From NCBI RefSeq assembly GCF_900101625.1, contig NZ_FMYZ01000001.1, forward strand, positions 900,304 to 964,303: a stretch of DNA of 64,000 nt. Reading direction: 5' to 3'. Positions 1-8,354 of this stretch are shown one piece after another. The notes under the pieces are model-generated. The model searched no databases. It was not told the DNA's origin and saw only the letters and a list, made by a program, of their open reading frames with translations. Within the stretch, counting starts at the first letter, position 1, and each line of letters starts with the position of its first letter. This DNA comes from Cupriavidus sp. YR651. GTDB taxonomy: Bacteria > Pseudomonadota > Gammaproteobacteria > Burkholderiales > Burkholderiaceae. The translations under genes and the position numbers were made by a program.

Positions 1-447
1 CCGGTCATGAAGCAGATGGTGGATGTCTACAACCACTACAACTGCTCGGTGCTCGGCGTGGAAGAAATCGCGCCCGAACAGAGCCGGTCCTACGGCGTGG
101 TGGATGGCCGCGAGTGGGACGAGCGCGTGATCAAGATGTCCGCCATCGTGGAAAAGCCAGCGCCGGAGGACGCGCCGTCCAACCTGGGTGTGGTCGGCCG
201 CTACATCCTGACGCCCCGCATCTTCGATCACATCCGCGAGCTGAAGCCCGGCGCCGGCGGCGAGTTCCAGCTGACGGACGCCATCCAGTCGATGCTGGAC
301 CAGGAGCAGGTGCTCGCTTACCGCTACAACGGCGTGCGCTACGACTGCGGCAGCAAGCTCGGCTACCTCAAGGCGACCGTCGAGTTTGCGCTGAAGCATC
401 CCGAAGTACGTGACGAGTTCAGCGCTTACCTGGCGCAGCGCGGATAA
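1..447 (+). CDS. galU: UTP-glucose-1-phosphate uridylyltransferase, C-terminal part
   Basis: The window opens inside this gene: the frame is open from base 1 and the last 148 residues are present. GalU makes UDP-glucose from UTP and glucose-1-phosphate in the cytoplasm, feeding exopolysaccharide, LPS and trehalose synthesis. The visible part carries the end of the nucleotidyltransferase fold: VEKP, then NLGVVGRYILTP, then GEFQLTDAI and the YDCGSKLGYLKA stretch, all typical of bacterial GalU near the sugar-phosphate site and C-terminus. Full-length family members have about 290 residues, so roughly half is missing to the left. A strong hairpin terminator follows within 25 bp. Family assignment is secure; the start cannot be seen. 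Confidence 0.93.
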   Translation, partial: PVMKQMVDVYNHYNCSVLGVEEIAPEQSRSYGVVDGREWDERVIKMSAIVEKPAPEDAPSNLGVVGRYILTPRIFDHIRELKPGAGGEFQLTDAIQSMLDQEQVLAYRYNGVRYDCGSKLGYLKATVEFALKHPEVRDEFSAYLAQRG

Positions 448-466
448 GCACCAGAAGCCGGAAACG

Positions 467-498
467 AAAAAGCCGCCTCACATGCGAGGCGGCTTTTT
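467..498. terminator. bidirectional intrinsic terminator, galU / tusA-like
   Basis: A 13-bp perfect stem (467-479 with 486-498) has a 6-nt loop and is flanked by A5 and T5. It lies between the convergent galU and TusA-like genes and can stop transcription from both sides. Confidence 0.85.
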
Positions 499-519
499 CT
501 TTGCCCGGAGGCGCGGGCT

Positions 520-747
520 TTAGCGGCGCTTCATGTAGAACACGAATACCTTGTCCACTTCCGCGTGCGACAGCAGCTCATTGCCGGTCTGCTTGGCGAA
601 CGCCTGGAAATCGCGCGTTGCGCCCGGGTCGGTCGCCAGCACCTTGAGCACGTCGCCGCTGGCCATGTCCGCCAGCGCCTTCTTGGTCCGCAGGATCGGC
701 AGCGGGCAGTTCAGTCCGCGCGCATCCACTTCTTTCTGGAAGTCCAT
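520..747 (-). CDS. TusA-family sulfur carrier protein
   Basis: This is a 75-residue protein of the TusA/SirA/YeeD family. These are small cytoplasmic sulfur carriers that hold a persulfide on one cysteine. The hallmark CPxP motif is present as CPLP at residues 14-17 of an N-terminal DARGLNCPLP box, followed by the LRTKKALADM helix. The open frame continues far upstream, but homologous sequence begins only at the ATG at 747; another ATG at 756 would add three residues. Spacing to the upstream NUDIX gene on the same strand is 13 bp, so the two may be cotranscribed. Whether it serves tRNA thiolation or another sulfur route cannot be told from sequence. Confidence 0.85.
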   Translation of the reverse strand: MDFQKEVDARGLNCPLPILRTKKALADMASGDVLKVLATDPGATRDFQAFAKQTGNELLSHAEVDKVFVFYMKRR

Positions 748-760
748 TCCTCTCATCCCA

Positions 761-1357
761 CTATTTTTGGTCGATGCCGTATTGTAACGAAGCCCCGACC
801 TGGCTGAAGTCCGTCGGCCGGCGTGGATCGGGAATGTCTTCCCCCGTCGCCCGGTCGAAAAACTGCACCGGCAGGCCGCGCCGCTCCAGGAAGTCGGCCA
901 CGGCAAACCCGGTGCCGGCGTTCCAGATCCGCATCTTCTCCGGCGCCACCAGCTTGTATTCCGCCAGTTCCTCCGACAGTTCGATCCGCCCCGTCGCCTT
1001 GACGTGATAGGCGATGATCAGCTCGTTCTTGCGCATGAATTCGTAGACGCCGATCAGCGACGCGGAAACGGTGTCGAGGTTGGTCTCCTCTTTCAGCTCG
1101 CGCGCCACGCCCAGTTCCGGCGTCTCGTCGCGCTCCATGAAACCCGTCACCAGCGCGAACATCTTCTCCGGCCAGGCCGCGTTGCGGGCCAGCAGGATCT
1201 TGTCCTCATACTCCACCACGGCCGCCAGCACGGGCAGCGGGTTGTTCCAGTGCACAAAGCCACAGCCATCCTGCACGCAGGCATGCCGCCAGCGCCCTGA
1301 CATCGGCAAATGCTCCAGCGGCGAGCCGCACCGGGGGCAGAATCGGTAGGGTTCCAT
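761..1357 (-). CDS. NUDIX hydrolase with zinc ribbon
   Basis: A 198-residue NUDIX hydrolase. The N-terminus has a zinc-ribbon pattern (Cys7, Cys10, Cys27, Cys32) like that of NudC-type NADH pyrophosphatases. The Nudix box follows at residues 72-94 (G, five residues, E, seven residues, RELKEE), keeping the metal-binding RExxEE core. The usual glycine near the end of the box is Asn93. Such enzymes cleave a nucleoside diphosphate linked to another group, using magnesium. The substrate is unknown: the length is shorter than NudC (about 260), and the middle domain of NudC is absent. It probably forms a transcription unit with the TusA-like gene just downstream. Confidence 0.85.
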   Translation of the reverse strand: MEPYRFCPRCGSPLEHLPMSGRWRHACVQDGCGFVHWNNPLPVLAAVVEYEDKILLARNAAWPEKMFALVTGFMERDETPELGVARELKEETNLDTVSASLIGVYEFMRKNELIIAYHVKATGRIELSEELAEYKLVAPEKMRIWNAGTGFAVADFLERRGLPVQFFDRATGEDIPDPRRPTDFSQVGASLQYGIDQK

Positions 1358-1407
1358 CGAGGGCTCCTGGGCGTCTGTCGCGCCCGTTCAGGTTCGATAT
1401 TCAAGGT

Positions 1408-1455
1408 CGATCGTCTGGCGCGATCGTTCCTCCGATCGCCCGTTCGATCGCTACG
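1408..1455. repeat. degenerate 12-bp tandem repeat, CGATCG core
   Basis: Four CGATCG palindromes start at 1408, 1421, 1433 and 1445, giving a 12-13 bp period. They fill half of the spacer between the threonine aldolase stop and the NUDIX gene start. The bases between the cores vary. Confidence 0.6.
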
Positions 1456-2487
1456 TCAGCGGGTACAGGCGGCGCGGATGTCCGCGGCAAACGCCTCCAC
1501 CGTCTGTGGCTGCAGGTCCCACGAACACATCAGGCGGCAACCGCCCGCGCCGATGAACGTGTAGAACAACCAGCCTTTCGCGCGCAACGCTTCAATCGCC
1601 GGCAGCGGCAGTTCGGCGAAGACCGCATTCGACTCCGTCGGGAACATGATCCGCACGCCGGGGATATCGACGATGCGCTGATGCAGCAGCTGCGCCATCG
1701 CGTTGGCATGGCGCGCATTGGCCAGCCACACGTCGTTTTCCAGCATGCCCAGCCAGGGTGCCGAAATGAAGCGCATCTTCGACGCCAGCTGGCCGGCCTG
1801 CTTCACGCGGTACGCAAAGTCTTCCGCCAGGCGCCGGTCGAAGAACACCACGGCCTCCCCCACCGGCAAGCCGTTCTTGGTCCCGCCGAAGCACAGCACA
1901 TCCACGCCGGCGCGCCACGTGATCTCGGACGGATGCACGCCCAGCGATGCCACCGCATTGGCAAAGCGCGCGCCATCCATATGCACGCGCAATTGCCGGC
2001 GCTTGGCGATGGCGGCAATCGCCCGCACCTCTTCCACGGTGTAGACCGTGCCAACTTCCGTCGTCTGGGTCAGCGACACCACGCGGGGCTTCGGGTAGTG
2101 GATGTCGGTGCGGCGCGTGACCAGCGCCTCCACGGCATCGGGCGTCAGCTTGCCGTTCTCGCCGGGAGCCGTCAGCAGCTTGGAGCCGTTCGAGAAGAAC
2201 TCCGGACCGCCGCATTCGTCGGTCTCGATGTGGGCCAGTTCGTGGCAGATCACCGAGTGATACGACTGGCACAGCGACGACAGCGCCAGCGAATTGGCCG
2301 CCGTGCCGTTGAAAACGAAGAAGACCTCGCAATCGGTCTGGAACAGGTCGCGAATGCGATCGCAGACCTTTTGCGTCCAGGTGTCGTCGCCGTAGGCCTT
2401 TTCGTGGCCGCTCGCGTTGGCTTCCAGGAAATACTTGAGCGATTCCGGGCAGAAGCCGGCGTAGTTGTCAGAGGCGAAATGCTGCAT
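1456..2487 (-). CDS. low-specificity L-threonine aldolase
   Basis: A 343-residue PLP-dependent aldolase of the beta-eliminating lyase fold. It should cleave L-threonine or allo-threonine to glycine and acetaldehyde in the cytoplasm. The start MQHFASDNYAG matches the beginning of the family, with SDN near the N-terminus. HMDGARF (about 169-175) provides the Asp that contacts the PLP ring nitrogen, and Lys204 in FGGTKNG should form the Schiff base. The frame extends 50 residues further upstream, but that part reads through the neighbouring gene region and looks non-coding. It lies 59 bp downstream of the tautomerase gene on the same strand, so cotranscription is possible. Confidence 0.9.
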   Translation of the reverse strand: MQHFASDNYAGFCPESLKYFLEANASGHEKAYGDDTWTQKVCDRIRDLFQTDCEVFFVFNGTAANSLALSSLCQSYHSVICHELAHIETDECGGPEFFSNGSKLLTAPGENGKLTPDAVEALVTRRTDIHYPKPRVVSLTQTTEVGTVYTVEEVRAIAAIAKRRQLRVHMDGARFANAVASLGVHPSEITWRAGVDVLCFGGTKNGLPVGEAVVFFDRRLAEDFAYRVKQAGQLASKMRFISAPWLGMLENDVWLANARHANAMAQLLHQRIVDIPGVRIMFPTESNAVFAELPLPAIEALRAKGWLFYTFIGAGGCRLMCSWDLQPQTVEAFAADIRAACTR

Positions 2488-2546
2488 GGCGGGAGGCGGC
2501 GAAGAACGTGGATGGCAGGCCAGCGTGGTGAACTGGCGCGGATGGC

Positions 2547-2735
2547 TTACTTCTTGTCGATCCAGAGTTCGCCGCCGGTGGACCAGTTCTCGCGCTTGAT
2601 ATCGGTAATGATGATGTCCACGGCCGACGCGGAACATCCAAGCGTCTCACAGGTGACGCGGGTCACTTCCTCGACCAGCTTGCGCTTCTGCTCGACCGTG
2701 CGGCCTTCGAACATCTCGACGTGAAACGTGGGCAT
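2547..2735 (-). CDS. 4-oxalocrotonate tautomerase family protein
   Basis: A 62-residue tautomerase-superfamily subunit. The initiator Met is followed by Pro2, which becomes the N-terminal catalytic proline after Met removal. PTFHVEMFEGRTVEQKRKLVEEVTR is the normal family opening, and the frame ends in ELWIDKK. Members of this size assemble as hexamers and interconvert enol and keto forms of small acids, but many have other substrates. An in-frame ATG at 2798 would bury the proline, which argues for 2735. It sits between a threonine aldolase and an adducin-like aldolase on the same strand; the cluster suggests a small catabolic unit, though no pathway can be named. Confidence 0.88.
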   Translation of the reverse strand: MPTFHVEMFEGRTVEQKRKLVEEVTRVTCETLGCSASAVDIIITDIKRENWSTGGELWIDKK

Positions 2736-2785
2736 TTCTCGTGACTCCTTTGGTTTTGCGGGTGCTCTGTCAGAAAACCGGGTAT

Positions 2786-3559
2786 TCAGTCCCGGCAAGA
2801 GGGATCGATTCTATCGAGTTTGCGCAACAGCGAGGGCCATTCCATCTCGCCCTCCACGGCGCCGTTGTCGTAGAGCTGCAGCGACGTCTTGTCCACCACG
2901 GCCGCCAGCGGCTGCACGGTGGCGCTGCCGAGCTGTGCGCCAAGCTGGATCTCGCACGCCTTGATGAGGGTTGCCATCAGCACGTAGGCTTCCGCCACGG
3001 TGCGCCCCACGGTCAGCGTGCCGTGGTTGCGCAACAGCATCGCGGGATGGCCGCCGAGCGACGCGGTGAGCCGCGCCCCCTCGGCCGGCGTGAACGCCAG
3101 GCCCTCGTAGTCGTGATAGCCGATGCGGCCGTGAAAGCGCATCGCGTGCTGCGACAGCGGCAGCAGCCCCTCCGCCTGCGCGGACACCGCGATACCCGCC
3201 GTGTTGTGCAGGTGCATGACGCAATGGGCGTCGGCGCGTGCGGCATGCACGGCGGCGTGCAGCGCGAATCCGGTGACATTGACGGGATGGACGGTCTCGC
3301 CGACCACCTCGCCGCGGCCGTTGATCTTGACGAGATCGGACGCGCAGATCTCATCGAAGGCAAACCCGAACGGGTTGATCAGGAAGTGGTCCGGCTCGCC
3401 GGGGACGGTGGCCGAGATGTGGGTGTAGATCAGGTCATCCCAGCGTTCCAGCGCGGCCAGCCGATAGGCGGCGGCCAGGTCGGCGCGCACGCGCGCTTCC
3501 TCGGCGCTGACGGGAAGAGCCGGGCCCGCGGCACGCCCGGGCTGCAAGGCAAAAGACAT
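2786..3559 (-). CDS. class II aldolase/adducin family protein
   Basis: A 257-residue member of the class II aldolase/adducin fold. Zinc-ligand histidines are visible in HLHN (His116, His118) and in LLRNHGTL (His179). In fuculose-phosphate aldolase a catalytic Glu sits a few residues before the FH/LH pair; here the equivalent stretch reads VNVTGFALH, with no Glu. That is common in adducin-like members whose reaction is not a sugar-phosphate aldol cleavage. ATG 3559 was chosen because homologous sequence starts about there; a GTG at 3607 is in frame. Neither has a convincing Shine-Dalgarno sequence. Function beyond a metal-dependent lyase-like role is unknown. Confidence 0.8.
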   Translation of the reverse strand: MSFALQPGRAAGPALPVSAEEARVRADLAAAYRLAALERWDDLIYTHISATVPGEPDHFLINPFGFAFDEICASDLVKINGRGEVVGETVHPVNVTGFALHAAVHAARADAHCVMHLHNTAGIAVSAQAEGLLPLSQHAMRFHGRIGYHDYEGLAFTPAEGARLTASLGGHPAMLLRNHGTLTVGRTVAEAYVLMATLIKACEIQLGAQLGSATVQPLAAVVDKTSLQLYDNGAVEGEMEWPSLLRKLDRIDPSCRD

Positions 3560-3649
3560 GGGGACGCATTCTCCGCACGCCGCCCTGCAGCGCCGGTGCG
3601 GATGCACCCCGGTCGAGTGAGCGGCGAAGCCAATACTGTAGCGCAGTCC

Positions 3650-4891
3650 TCAGCGCGAGGTGGCCGCCCGAACCGGCATCGCCCGCCACATCCACAGGTA
3701 GATCAGGGCCCCGACCAGCAACGCCGCGGCCGCCACGACAAGCGATGCCGCAAACCCGCCGGTGCGCGCCACCAGCGCCGTCGCCAGCGGCGGCCCGGCA
3801 ATCTGGCCGAGGGCGTAGGCGGCGGTCATCAGGCCGATCAGCTTTGGCGCGCAGGCGCCCCAGAGCCGGCGCGCCTCGCGCATCGCAAACGACACCAGCG
3901 CCGTGAACGGCAGCCCCACCAGCAGGCTGCTCAGGGCGAATCCGGCGACCGTCGGCCAGACCGCGGCCACGCCCACGCCGATGGCCTGCACCGTGTACAG
4001 GATCATCATCATGCGCCGGTTGTCGTGATGCATGCCGACGCGCGTGGCCAGCCAGGCGCCGACCGCCACGCCGGCACCGAGGATCGGCCAGAACAGGTCC
4101 GCCCAGACCGTGCCGGGCATCGCCTGCCGCGCAATCACTGGCAGGAAGGTGGCGGTGATGATGTAGCCAAAGCCCGCCAGCCCGTACGCCAGGGTCAGCG
4201 CCCAGGTTTCCAGGTTGAGCTCGGGTGTGACGACCGACGTGGCCCGCGTGGCTGCCACCGGCTGGCCGGATGGCGCATGCGCGGCGGGGGCCGGCGATCC
4301 GAACACGCGCCAGACCGCCGCCAGCATCACGGCGCCGAGTACCGTAAAGGCAATCCAGCCGCAGTTGGCCAGCCAGTGCTCGCCCACCATGCCGAAAACC
4401 GACACGCCCGTGACCACGATGCCAATGCCCGGTCCGCAGAACATGATCCCGCCCAGCGTCGGATGACCGAGTTCGGCGAGCCGCTGCATGCACCACGCGG
4501 TGGCGTAGACCATCACCACCGCGCTGGCAGCACCGGCAATCGTGCGCCACGTCAGCCAGGCCGGCATGCCGCCGGGCAGCGCCATGGCCAGCGTCAGGAC
4601 GACCGTCAGCACCAGCGACCCGCGCACGATCCGCACGGGATCGGGGCGGATGAACAGGCACAGCAGCGCGCCCAGCAGGTAGCCGATGTAGTTCATCGTG
4701 GCCAGCGCGCCGCCCTCGGCCAGCGTCACGGAGCCGTCGTGCAGCATCATCGGCAACAACGGCGTAAAGGCAAACCGGCCGATGCCCATGGCCAGTGCCA
4801 GCGAGACGAAGCCGGCCATGGCCACGGCCCACGGGCCGGCGGTTGGCCGGGCAACGCGCCCGGCGGAGAGATCGATATTCACGAGAGACAT
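3650..4891 (-). CDS. YbfB/YjiJ family MFS transporter
   Basis: A 413-residue inner-membrane protein with about 12 hydrophobic segments. MGIGRFAFTPLLPMM near the N-terminus is the signature of the YbfB/YjiJ branch of the major facilitator superfamily. Its substrate is not known. It is transcribed divergently from the LysR-type regulator that starts 132 bp away, the usual arrangement for a regulator and its target exporter. An inverted repeat in that gap is a possible operator. The ATG at 4891 places the first membrane segment about 25 residues in; an in-frame start at 4960 would overlap the control region. No strong ribosome-binding site is seen. Confidence 0.85.
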   Translation of the reverse strand: MSLVNIDLSAGRVARPTAGPWAVAMAGFVSLALAMGIGRFAFTPLLPMMLHDGSVTLAEGGALATMNYIGYLLGALLCLFIRPDPVRIVRGSLVLTVVLTLAMALPGGMPAWLTWRTIAGAASAVVMVYATAWCMQRLAELGHPTLGGIMFCGPGIGIVVTGVSVFGMVGEHWLANCGWIAFTVLGAVMLAAVWRVFGSPAPAAHAPSGQPVAATRATSVVTPELNLETWALTLAYGLAGFGYIITATFLPVIARQAMPGTVWADLFWPILGAGVAVGAWLATRVGMHHDNRRMMMILYTVQAIGVGVAAVWPTVAGFALSSLLVGLPFTALVSFAMREARRLWGACAPKLIGLMTAAYALGQIAGPPLATALVARTGGFAASLVVAAAALLVGALIYLWMWRAMPVRAATSR

Positions 4892-4982
4892 GGAGGAACC
4901 TGCACCTTGCAAAGAGGCGCCTTGGCTGAACGGTTGAGTTTCCCCTATGCTATGCCGCAAATCCCATCACGGATAATGAATT

Positions 4983-5005
4983 ATCGAGATGCCTTTCATC
5001 TCGAT
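4983..5005. promoter_or_regulatory. inverted repeat, candidate LysR operator
   Basis: A perfect 9-bp inverted repeat, ATCGAGATG (4983-4991) and CATCTCGAT (4997-5005), has a 5-bp spacer. It lies between the divergent MFS and LysR genes, just 5' of the lysR ribosome-binding site AAAGGAG. Position and symmetry fit an autoregulatory site for the LysR protein. The role is inferred. Confidence 0.5.
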
Positions 5006-5023
5006 TTGAGAAAGGAGACTGCC

Positions 5024-5908
5024 ATGGACCTGGCGGCGCTGGAGATCTTCCGCACTGTCGTGGAGGCTGGCGGCATCACACGCGCCGCCGCACGGCTGCA
5101 TCGCGTGCAATCCAACGTGACCACCCGGATACGCCAGCTCGAGCAATCGCTGGGGGTGGACCTGTTCGTGCGGGACGGCAAGCGCATGGTGCTGACGCCG
5201 GCCGGCCAGACGCTGTTCGACTATGCGCGCCGGATCCTGCAATTGTCCGACGAGGCGCGGCACGCCGTGCAGCCGGCCCGCCCGCACGGCCGACTGCGGA
5301 TTGCGTCGATGGAGAGCACCGCCGCCAGCCGGCTGCCCACCGTGTTGGCGGCCTACCATCAGGCGTGGCCCGAGGTGGAACTGGAACTCGTGACATTGAC
5401 CACGCGCCAGTCGCTGGATGCCCTGCAGCGCTTCGAGGTGGACTGCGCATTCGTGGCCGAGCCGCTCGGCAATCCGGACCTGGTCAGCCGCCCGGGCTTC
5501 GAGGAGGAACTGGTGATCATCGCCAGCGCCCAGCATCCGCCGATCCGCACGCCCGAGGACATCGAACGCCCCACCCTGCTCGCCTTCGACTCCGGCTGCA
5601 ACTACCGCACGCGCTTCGAACACTGGTACAGCCAGTACAGCAATGCGGCGCGGCGCGTGATCCAGCTTGGCTCGTACCACGCCATCGTGACCTGCGCGGC
5701 GGCGGGCATCGGCGTGGCGATCGTGCCGCGCTCCGTGCTGGCGCTCTACCGTAATCTGCCGCAGATCAGCATCCATCCACTTGGGGAAGCGGGCCGCGTG
5801 ACGACGGTGCTGGCATGGCATCCCGCCATGACCAGCGCGGCGCTGACCGCACTTGCCGACATGCTGCCGAACATCGTAGCCACGGATATCACGCGCGAAG
5901 CGGCCTGA
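5024..5908 (+). CDS. LysR-type transcriptional regulator
   Basis: A 294-residue LysR regulator. The N-terminal winged helix-turn-helix spans about residues 1-60 (MDLAALEIFRTVVEAGGITRAAARLHRVQSN...), followed by the linker helix and a two-lobed effector-binding domain. ATG 5024 has an AAAGGAG ribosome-binding site 7 bp upstream. The frame is open far upstream in the same phase, but that part is antisense to the MFS gene. It is divergent from the YbfB-type transporter, which is its likely target. The inducer cannot be deduced. Confidence 0.9.
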   Translation: MDLAALEIFRTVVEAGGITRAAARLHRVQSNVTTRIRQLEQSLGVDLFVRDGKRMVLTPAGQTLFDYARRILQLSDEARHAVQPARPHGRLRIASMESTAASRLPTVLAAYHQAWPEVELELVTLTTRQSLDALQRFEVDCAFVAEPLGNPDLVSRPGFEEELVIIASAQHPPIRTPEDIERPTLLAFDSGCNYRTRFEHWYSQYSNAARRVIQLGSYHAIVTCAAAGIGVAIVPRSVLALYRNLPQISIHPLGEAGRVTTVLAWHPAMTSAALTALADMLPNIVATDITREAA

Positions 5909-6007
5909 CGCGGGCCGCCGGCGCACGCAGCACAGCGTGCAATATGTGGCCGGTCGCCTACACTGAAAGTGGCGTCACCACGGCATATCCCGTGGCGACG
6001 TCCTGCC

Positions 6008-7477
6008 ATGACACTCGCCCTTGCGTTGATACGGTCGTTGGCCCGCCGGCTGGCTGCGCCCTGGCCCGCCTGCCTTCTGATGATCCTGGCGATGGCGGGG
6101 CCGCTCGTGGCGCTGGCGCAAACCGTGACCCCGTCGGCCGGGAATTCCGCTGCAACGTCCGCCACCGCGCCCGCCACACCTCCCGTCTATGTCATTCCGG
6201 TCAAGGGTGCGATCGGCCCCGCCAGCGCCAGCTTTGCCGTGCGCGGCATGGCGCTGGCCCAGAAGCAAGGCGCGCAACTGATCGTGCTGGAAATGGACAC
6301 GCCGGGCGGGCTCGACGTGTCCATGCGCGACATCATCCAGGCCATCCTCGCGTCGCCGGTGCCGGTGGCCACTTACGTATTCCCGGGTGGCGCGCGGGCG
6401 GCCAGCGCCGGCACCTACATCCTCTACGCCAGCCACATCGCCGCCATGGCGCCCGGCACCAACCTGGGCGCGGCCAGTCCCGTGCAGATTGGCGTTGGCG
6501 GGCCCAAGCCCGAAGCCGCCCCGGCCCCCGCTTCCGCCCCGGCCAGCGCGCCGCCGGAGGACACCATGGCGCGCAAGCAGATGCACGACGCCTCCGCGTA
6601 TATCCGCGGCCTGGCGCAACTGCGCCACCGCAATGCCGAATGGGGCGAGCGGGCTGTGCGCGAGGCGGTGAGCCTGTCGGCCGAAGAGGCCGTGACCCAG
6701 CGCGTGGCGGACCTCGTGGCGGCGGACCTGCCGACGCTGCTGCGGCAAGTGGACGGCAAACGCGTGGAAGCCGCAGGCGCCGCGCGCGTGCTGCGCACCG
6801 CGAACGCCCCCGTGGTGACCCTGGAACCCGACTGGCGCAGCCGGTTCCTGGCCGTCATCACCGAGCCCAGCGTCGCGCTGATCCTGATGATGATCGGCAT
6901 CTACGGGCTGATCTTCGAATTCTCCACGCCGGGCATGGTCGTGCCGGGCATCGCGGGGGCGATCTGCCTGTTGCTGGGCCTGTTCGCGCTGCAGATGCTG
7001 CCCGTCAACTACGCGGGGCTGGCGCTGATCGCGCTGGGTGTCGGCTGCATGGTGGCGGAGATATTCCTGCCGACCTTCGGCGCGCTCGGCGTGGGCGGAA
7101 TCATCGCGTTTGCCTTCGGCGCCGTGATGCTCATCGATACCGATGTGCCCGGCTTTGGCGTGCCGTTGTCGCTGATCGGCGCGCTGTCGGGTATCTCCGC
7201 CATCTTCCTCTTCGGCATGTCCGCGCTGCTGCTGCGCTCGCGGCGGCGGCCGGTCGTCAGTGGCGCGGATACCCTGCTCGGCACCGTGGGCATCGTGATC
7301 GACGACACGCAGGCCGACGGCTGGGCCATGGTGCGGGGCGAGCAATGGCGCATCCACAGCACCGTGCCGCTGGCGCGCGGCCAGCAGGTGCGCGTGACGG
7401 CGCGGCGTGGGCTGGTGCTGGACGTGATGGCCAGCGACGCCGGCTTTGCAACTTCCCCCCACAACAAGGGAGCCTGA
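6008..7477 (+). CDS. NfeD family membrane-bound serine protease
   Basis: A 489-residue NfeD1b-type protein. A signal peptide (about residues 1-38) leads to a ClpP/crotonase-like serine protease domain. The likely catalytic Ser134 is in the ARAASAGTY stretch, and Lys190 in MARKQM is the probable dyad partner. An Ala/Pro-rich insert of about 16 residues precedes the lysine. Four hydrophobic segments follow, then a C-terminal OB-fold NfeD domain. In archaeal homologues this protease cleaves the C-terminus of the partner stomatin. The stomatin-like gene starts 1 bp after this stop, so the two form a translationally tight pair. A GTG further upstream is in frame; ATG 6008 gives a better signal peptide. 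Confidence 0.88.
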   Translation: MTLALALIRSLARRLAAPWPACLLMILAMAGPLVALAQTVTPSAGNSAATSATAPATPPVYVIPVKGAIGPASASFAVRGMALAQKQGAQLIVLEMDTPGGLDVSMRDIIQAILASPVPVATYVFPGGARAASAGTYILYASHIAAMAPGTNLGAASPVQIGVGGPKPEAAPAPASAPASAPPEDTMARKQMHDASAYIRGLAQLRHRNAEWGERAVREAVSLSAEEAVTQRVADLVAADLPTLLRQVDGKRVEAAGAARVLRTANAPVVTLEPDWRSRFLAVITEPSVALILMMIGIYGLIFEFSTPGMVVPGIAGAICLLLGLFALQMLPVNYAGLALIALGVGCMVAEIFLPTFGALGVGGIIAFAFGAVMLIDTDVPGFGVPLSLIGALSGISAIFLFGMSALLLRSRRRPVVSGADTLLGTVGIVIDDTQADGWAMVRGEQWRIHSTVPLARGQQVRVTARRGLVLDVMASDAGFATSPHNKGA

Positions 7478-7478
7478 C

Positions 7479-8243
7479 ATGGCATTCGGATTCAGTTTCG
7501 GTGGCCTGATCTTCCTGCTCGTCCTGCTGGTCGTGGCCGCGTTCCGCGTGCTGCGCGAATATGAGCGCGGCGTCGTCTTCATGCTCGGCCGGTTCTGGCG
7601 TGTCAAGGGGCCCGGGCTGGTGCTGCTCATTCCCGCAGTCCAGCAGATGGTGCGCGTGGATCTGCGGACCGTCGTGTTCGATGTGCCGCCGCAGGACGTG
7701 ATCTCGCATGACAACGTGTCGGTCAAGGTCAACGCGGTGGTGTACTTCCGCGTGGTGGACCCGGAGCGCGCGATCATCCAGGTGGCGAATTTCATGGAGG
7801 CGACCAGCCAGCTTGCGCAGACCACGCTGCGTTCCGTGCTGGGCAAGCATGAACTCGATGAAATGCTCGCCGAGCGCGAGAAGCTGAACCTCGACATCCA
7901 GAAGGTGCTGGACGCGCAGACCGATGCGTGGGGCATCAAGGTGTCGAACGTCGAGATCAAGCATGTGGACCTGAACGAATCGATGATCCGGGCGATCGCG
8001 CGCCAGGCGGAGGCGGAACGCGAACGCCGCGCCAAGATCATTCACGCGGAGGGCGAGTTGCAGGCTTCCGTGAAGCTGCTGGAGGCCGCGCAAATGCTCG
8101 CGCAGCAACCGCAGGCAATGCAACTGCGCTACTTGCAGACGCTGACGCAGATCGCCGGGGACAAGAGCTCGACGATCGTGTTTCCGTTGCCGATGGACCT
8201 GCTGAGCGGGCTGGCGGCCGTCGTCGGAAAGCGCGAGGTTTGA
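7479..8243 (+). CDS. stomatin-like SPFH/Band 7 protein
   Basis: A 254-residue SPFH-domain protein with one N-terminal membrane anchor (about residues 5-23). [22 protein letters not shown] opens the Band 7 domain. An Ala/Glu-rich coiled-coil helix lies around residues 170-210 ([14 protein letters not shown]), and a conserved C-terminal PLPMDLL tail follows. Proteins of this type form oligomeric rings on the membrane and are partners of NfeD proteases, whose gene ends 1 bp before. AAGGGAG precedes the ATG. The pair is thought to act in membrane quality control; the substrate here is unknown. Confidence 0.9.
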   Translation: MAFGFSFGGLIFLLVLLVVAAFRVLREYERGVVFMLGRFWRVKGPGLVLLIPAVQQMVRVDLRTVVFDVPPQDVISHDNVSVKVNAVVYFRVVDPERAIIQVANFMEATSQLAQTTLRSVLGKHELDEMLAEREKLNLDIQKVLDAQTDAWGIKVSNVEIKHVDLNESMIRAIARQAEAERERRAKIIHAEGELQASVKLLEAAQMLAQQPQAMQLRYLQTLTQIAGDKSSTIVFPLPMDLLSGLAAVVGKREV

Positions 8244-8316
8244 TGCAGGAACGAAGGATGTAAGAACAAGGGATGCAGAGGGAAGAGATGCAGAAACAAG
8301 GGACACAAAAACAAGG
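8242..8316. repeat. degenerate 15-bp tandem repeat, five units
   Basis: Five consecutive units of exactly 15 bp start at 8242, 8257, 8272, 8287 and 8302, each of the form GATGCAGAAACAAGG with substitutions. The array begins at the stop codon of the SPFH gene, and its last unit runs into the left arm of the terminator hairpin before alaS. Confidence 0.8.
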
Positions 8317-8336
8317 GGCGCCGAAGCGCCCCTTGT
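8311..8336. terminator. bidirectional intrinsic terminator, SPFH / alaS
   Basis: A perfect 11-bp stem (8311-8321 with 8326-8336) closes on a CGAA tetraloop. An A-rich run on its left supplies the U-tract for the minus-strand alaS transcript. It separates two convergent genes. Confidence 0.8.
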
Positions 8337-8354
8337 CATGCGTGGATCAAGGCA

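Noticed and set aside
2741..5023. Long plus-strand frame in phase with the LysR gene
   Set aside because: It runs antisense through the aldolase and MFS genes, has Arg/His/Gln-rich composition, and the real LysR start has its own ribosome-binding site at 5011.
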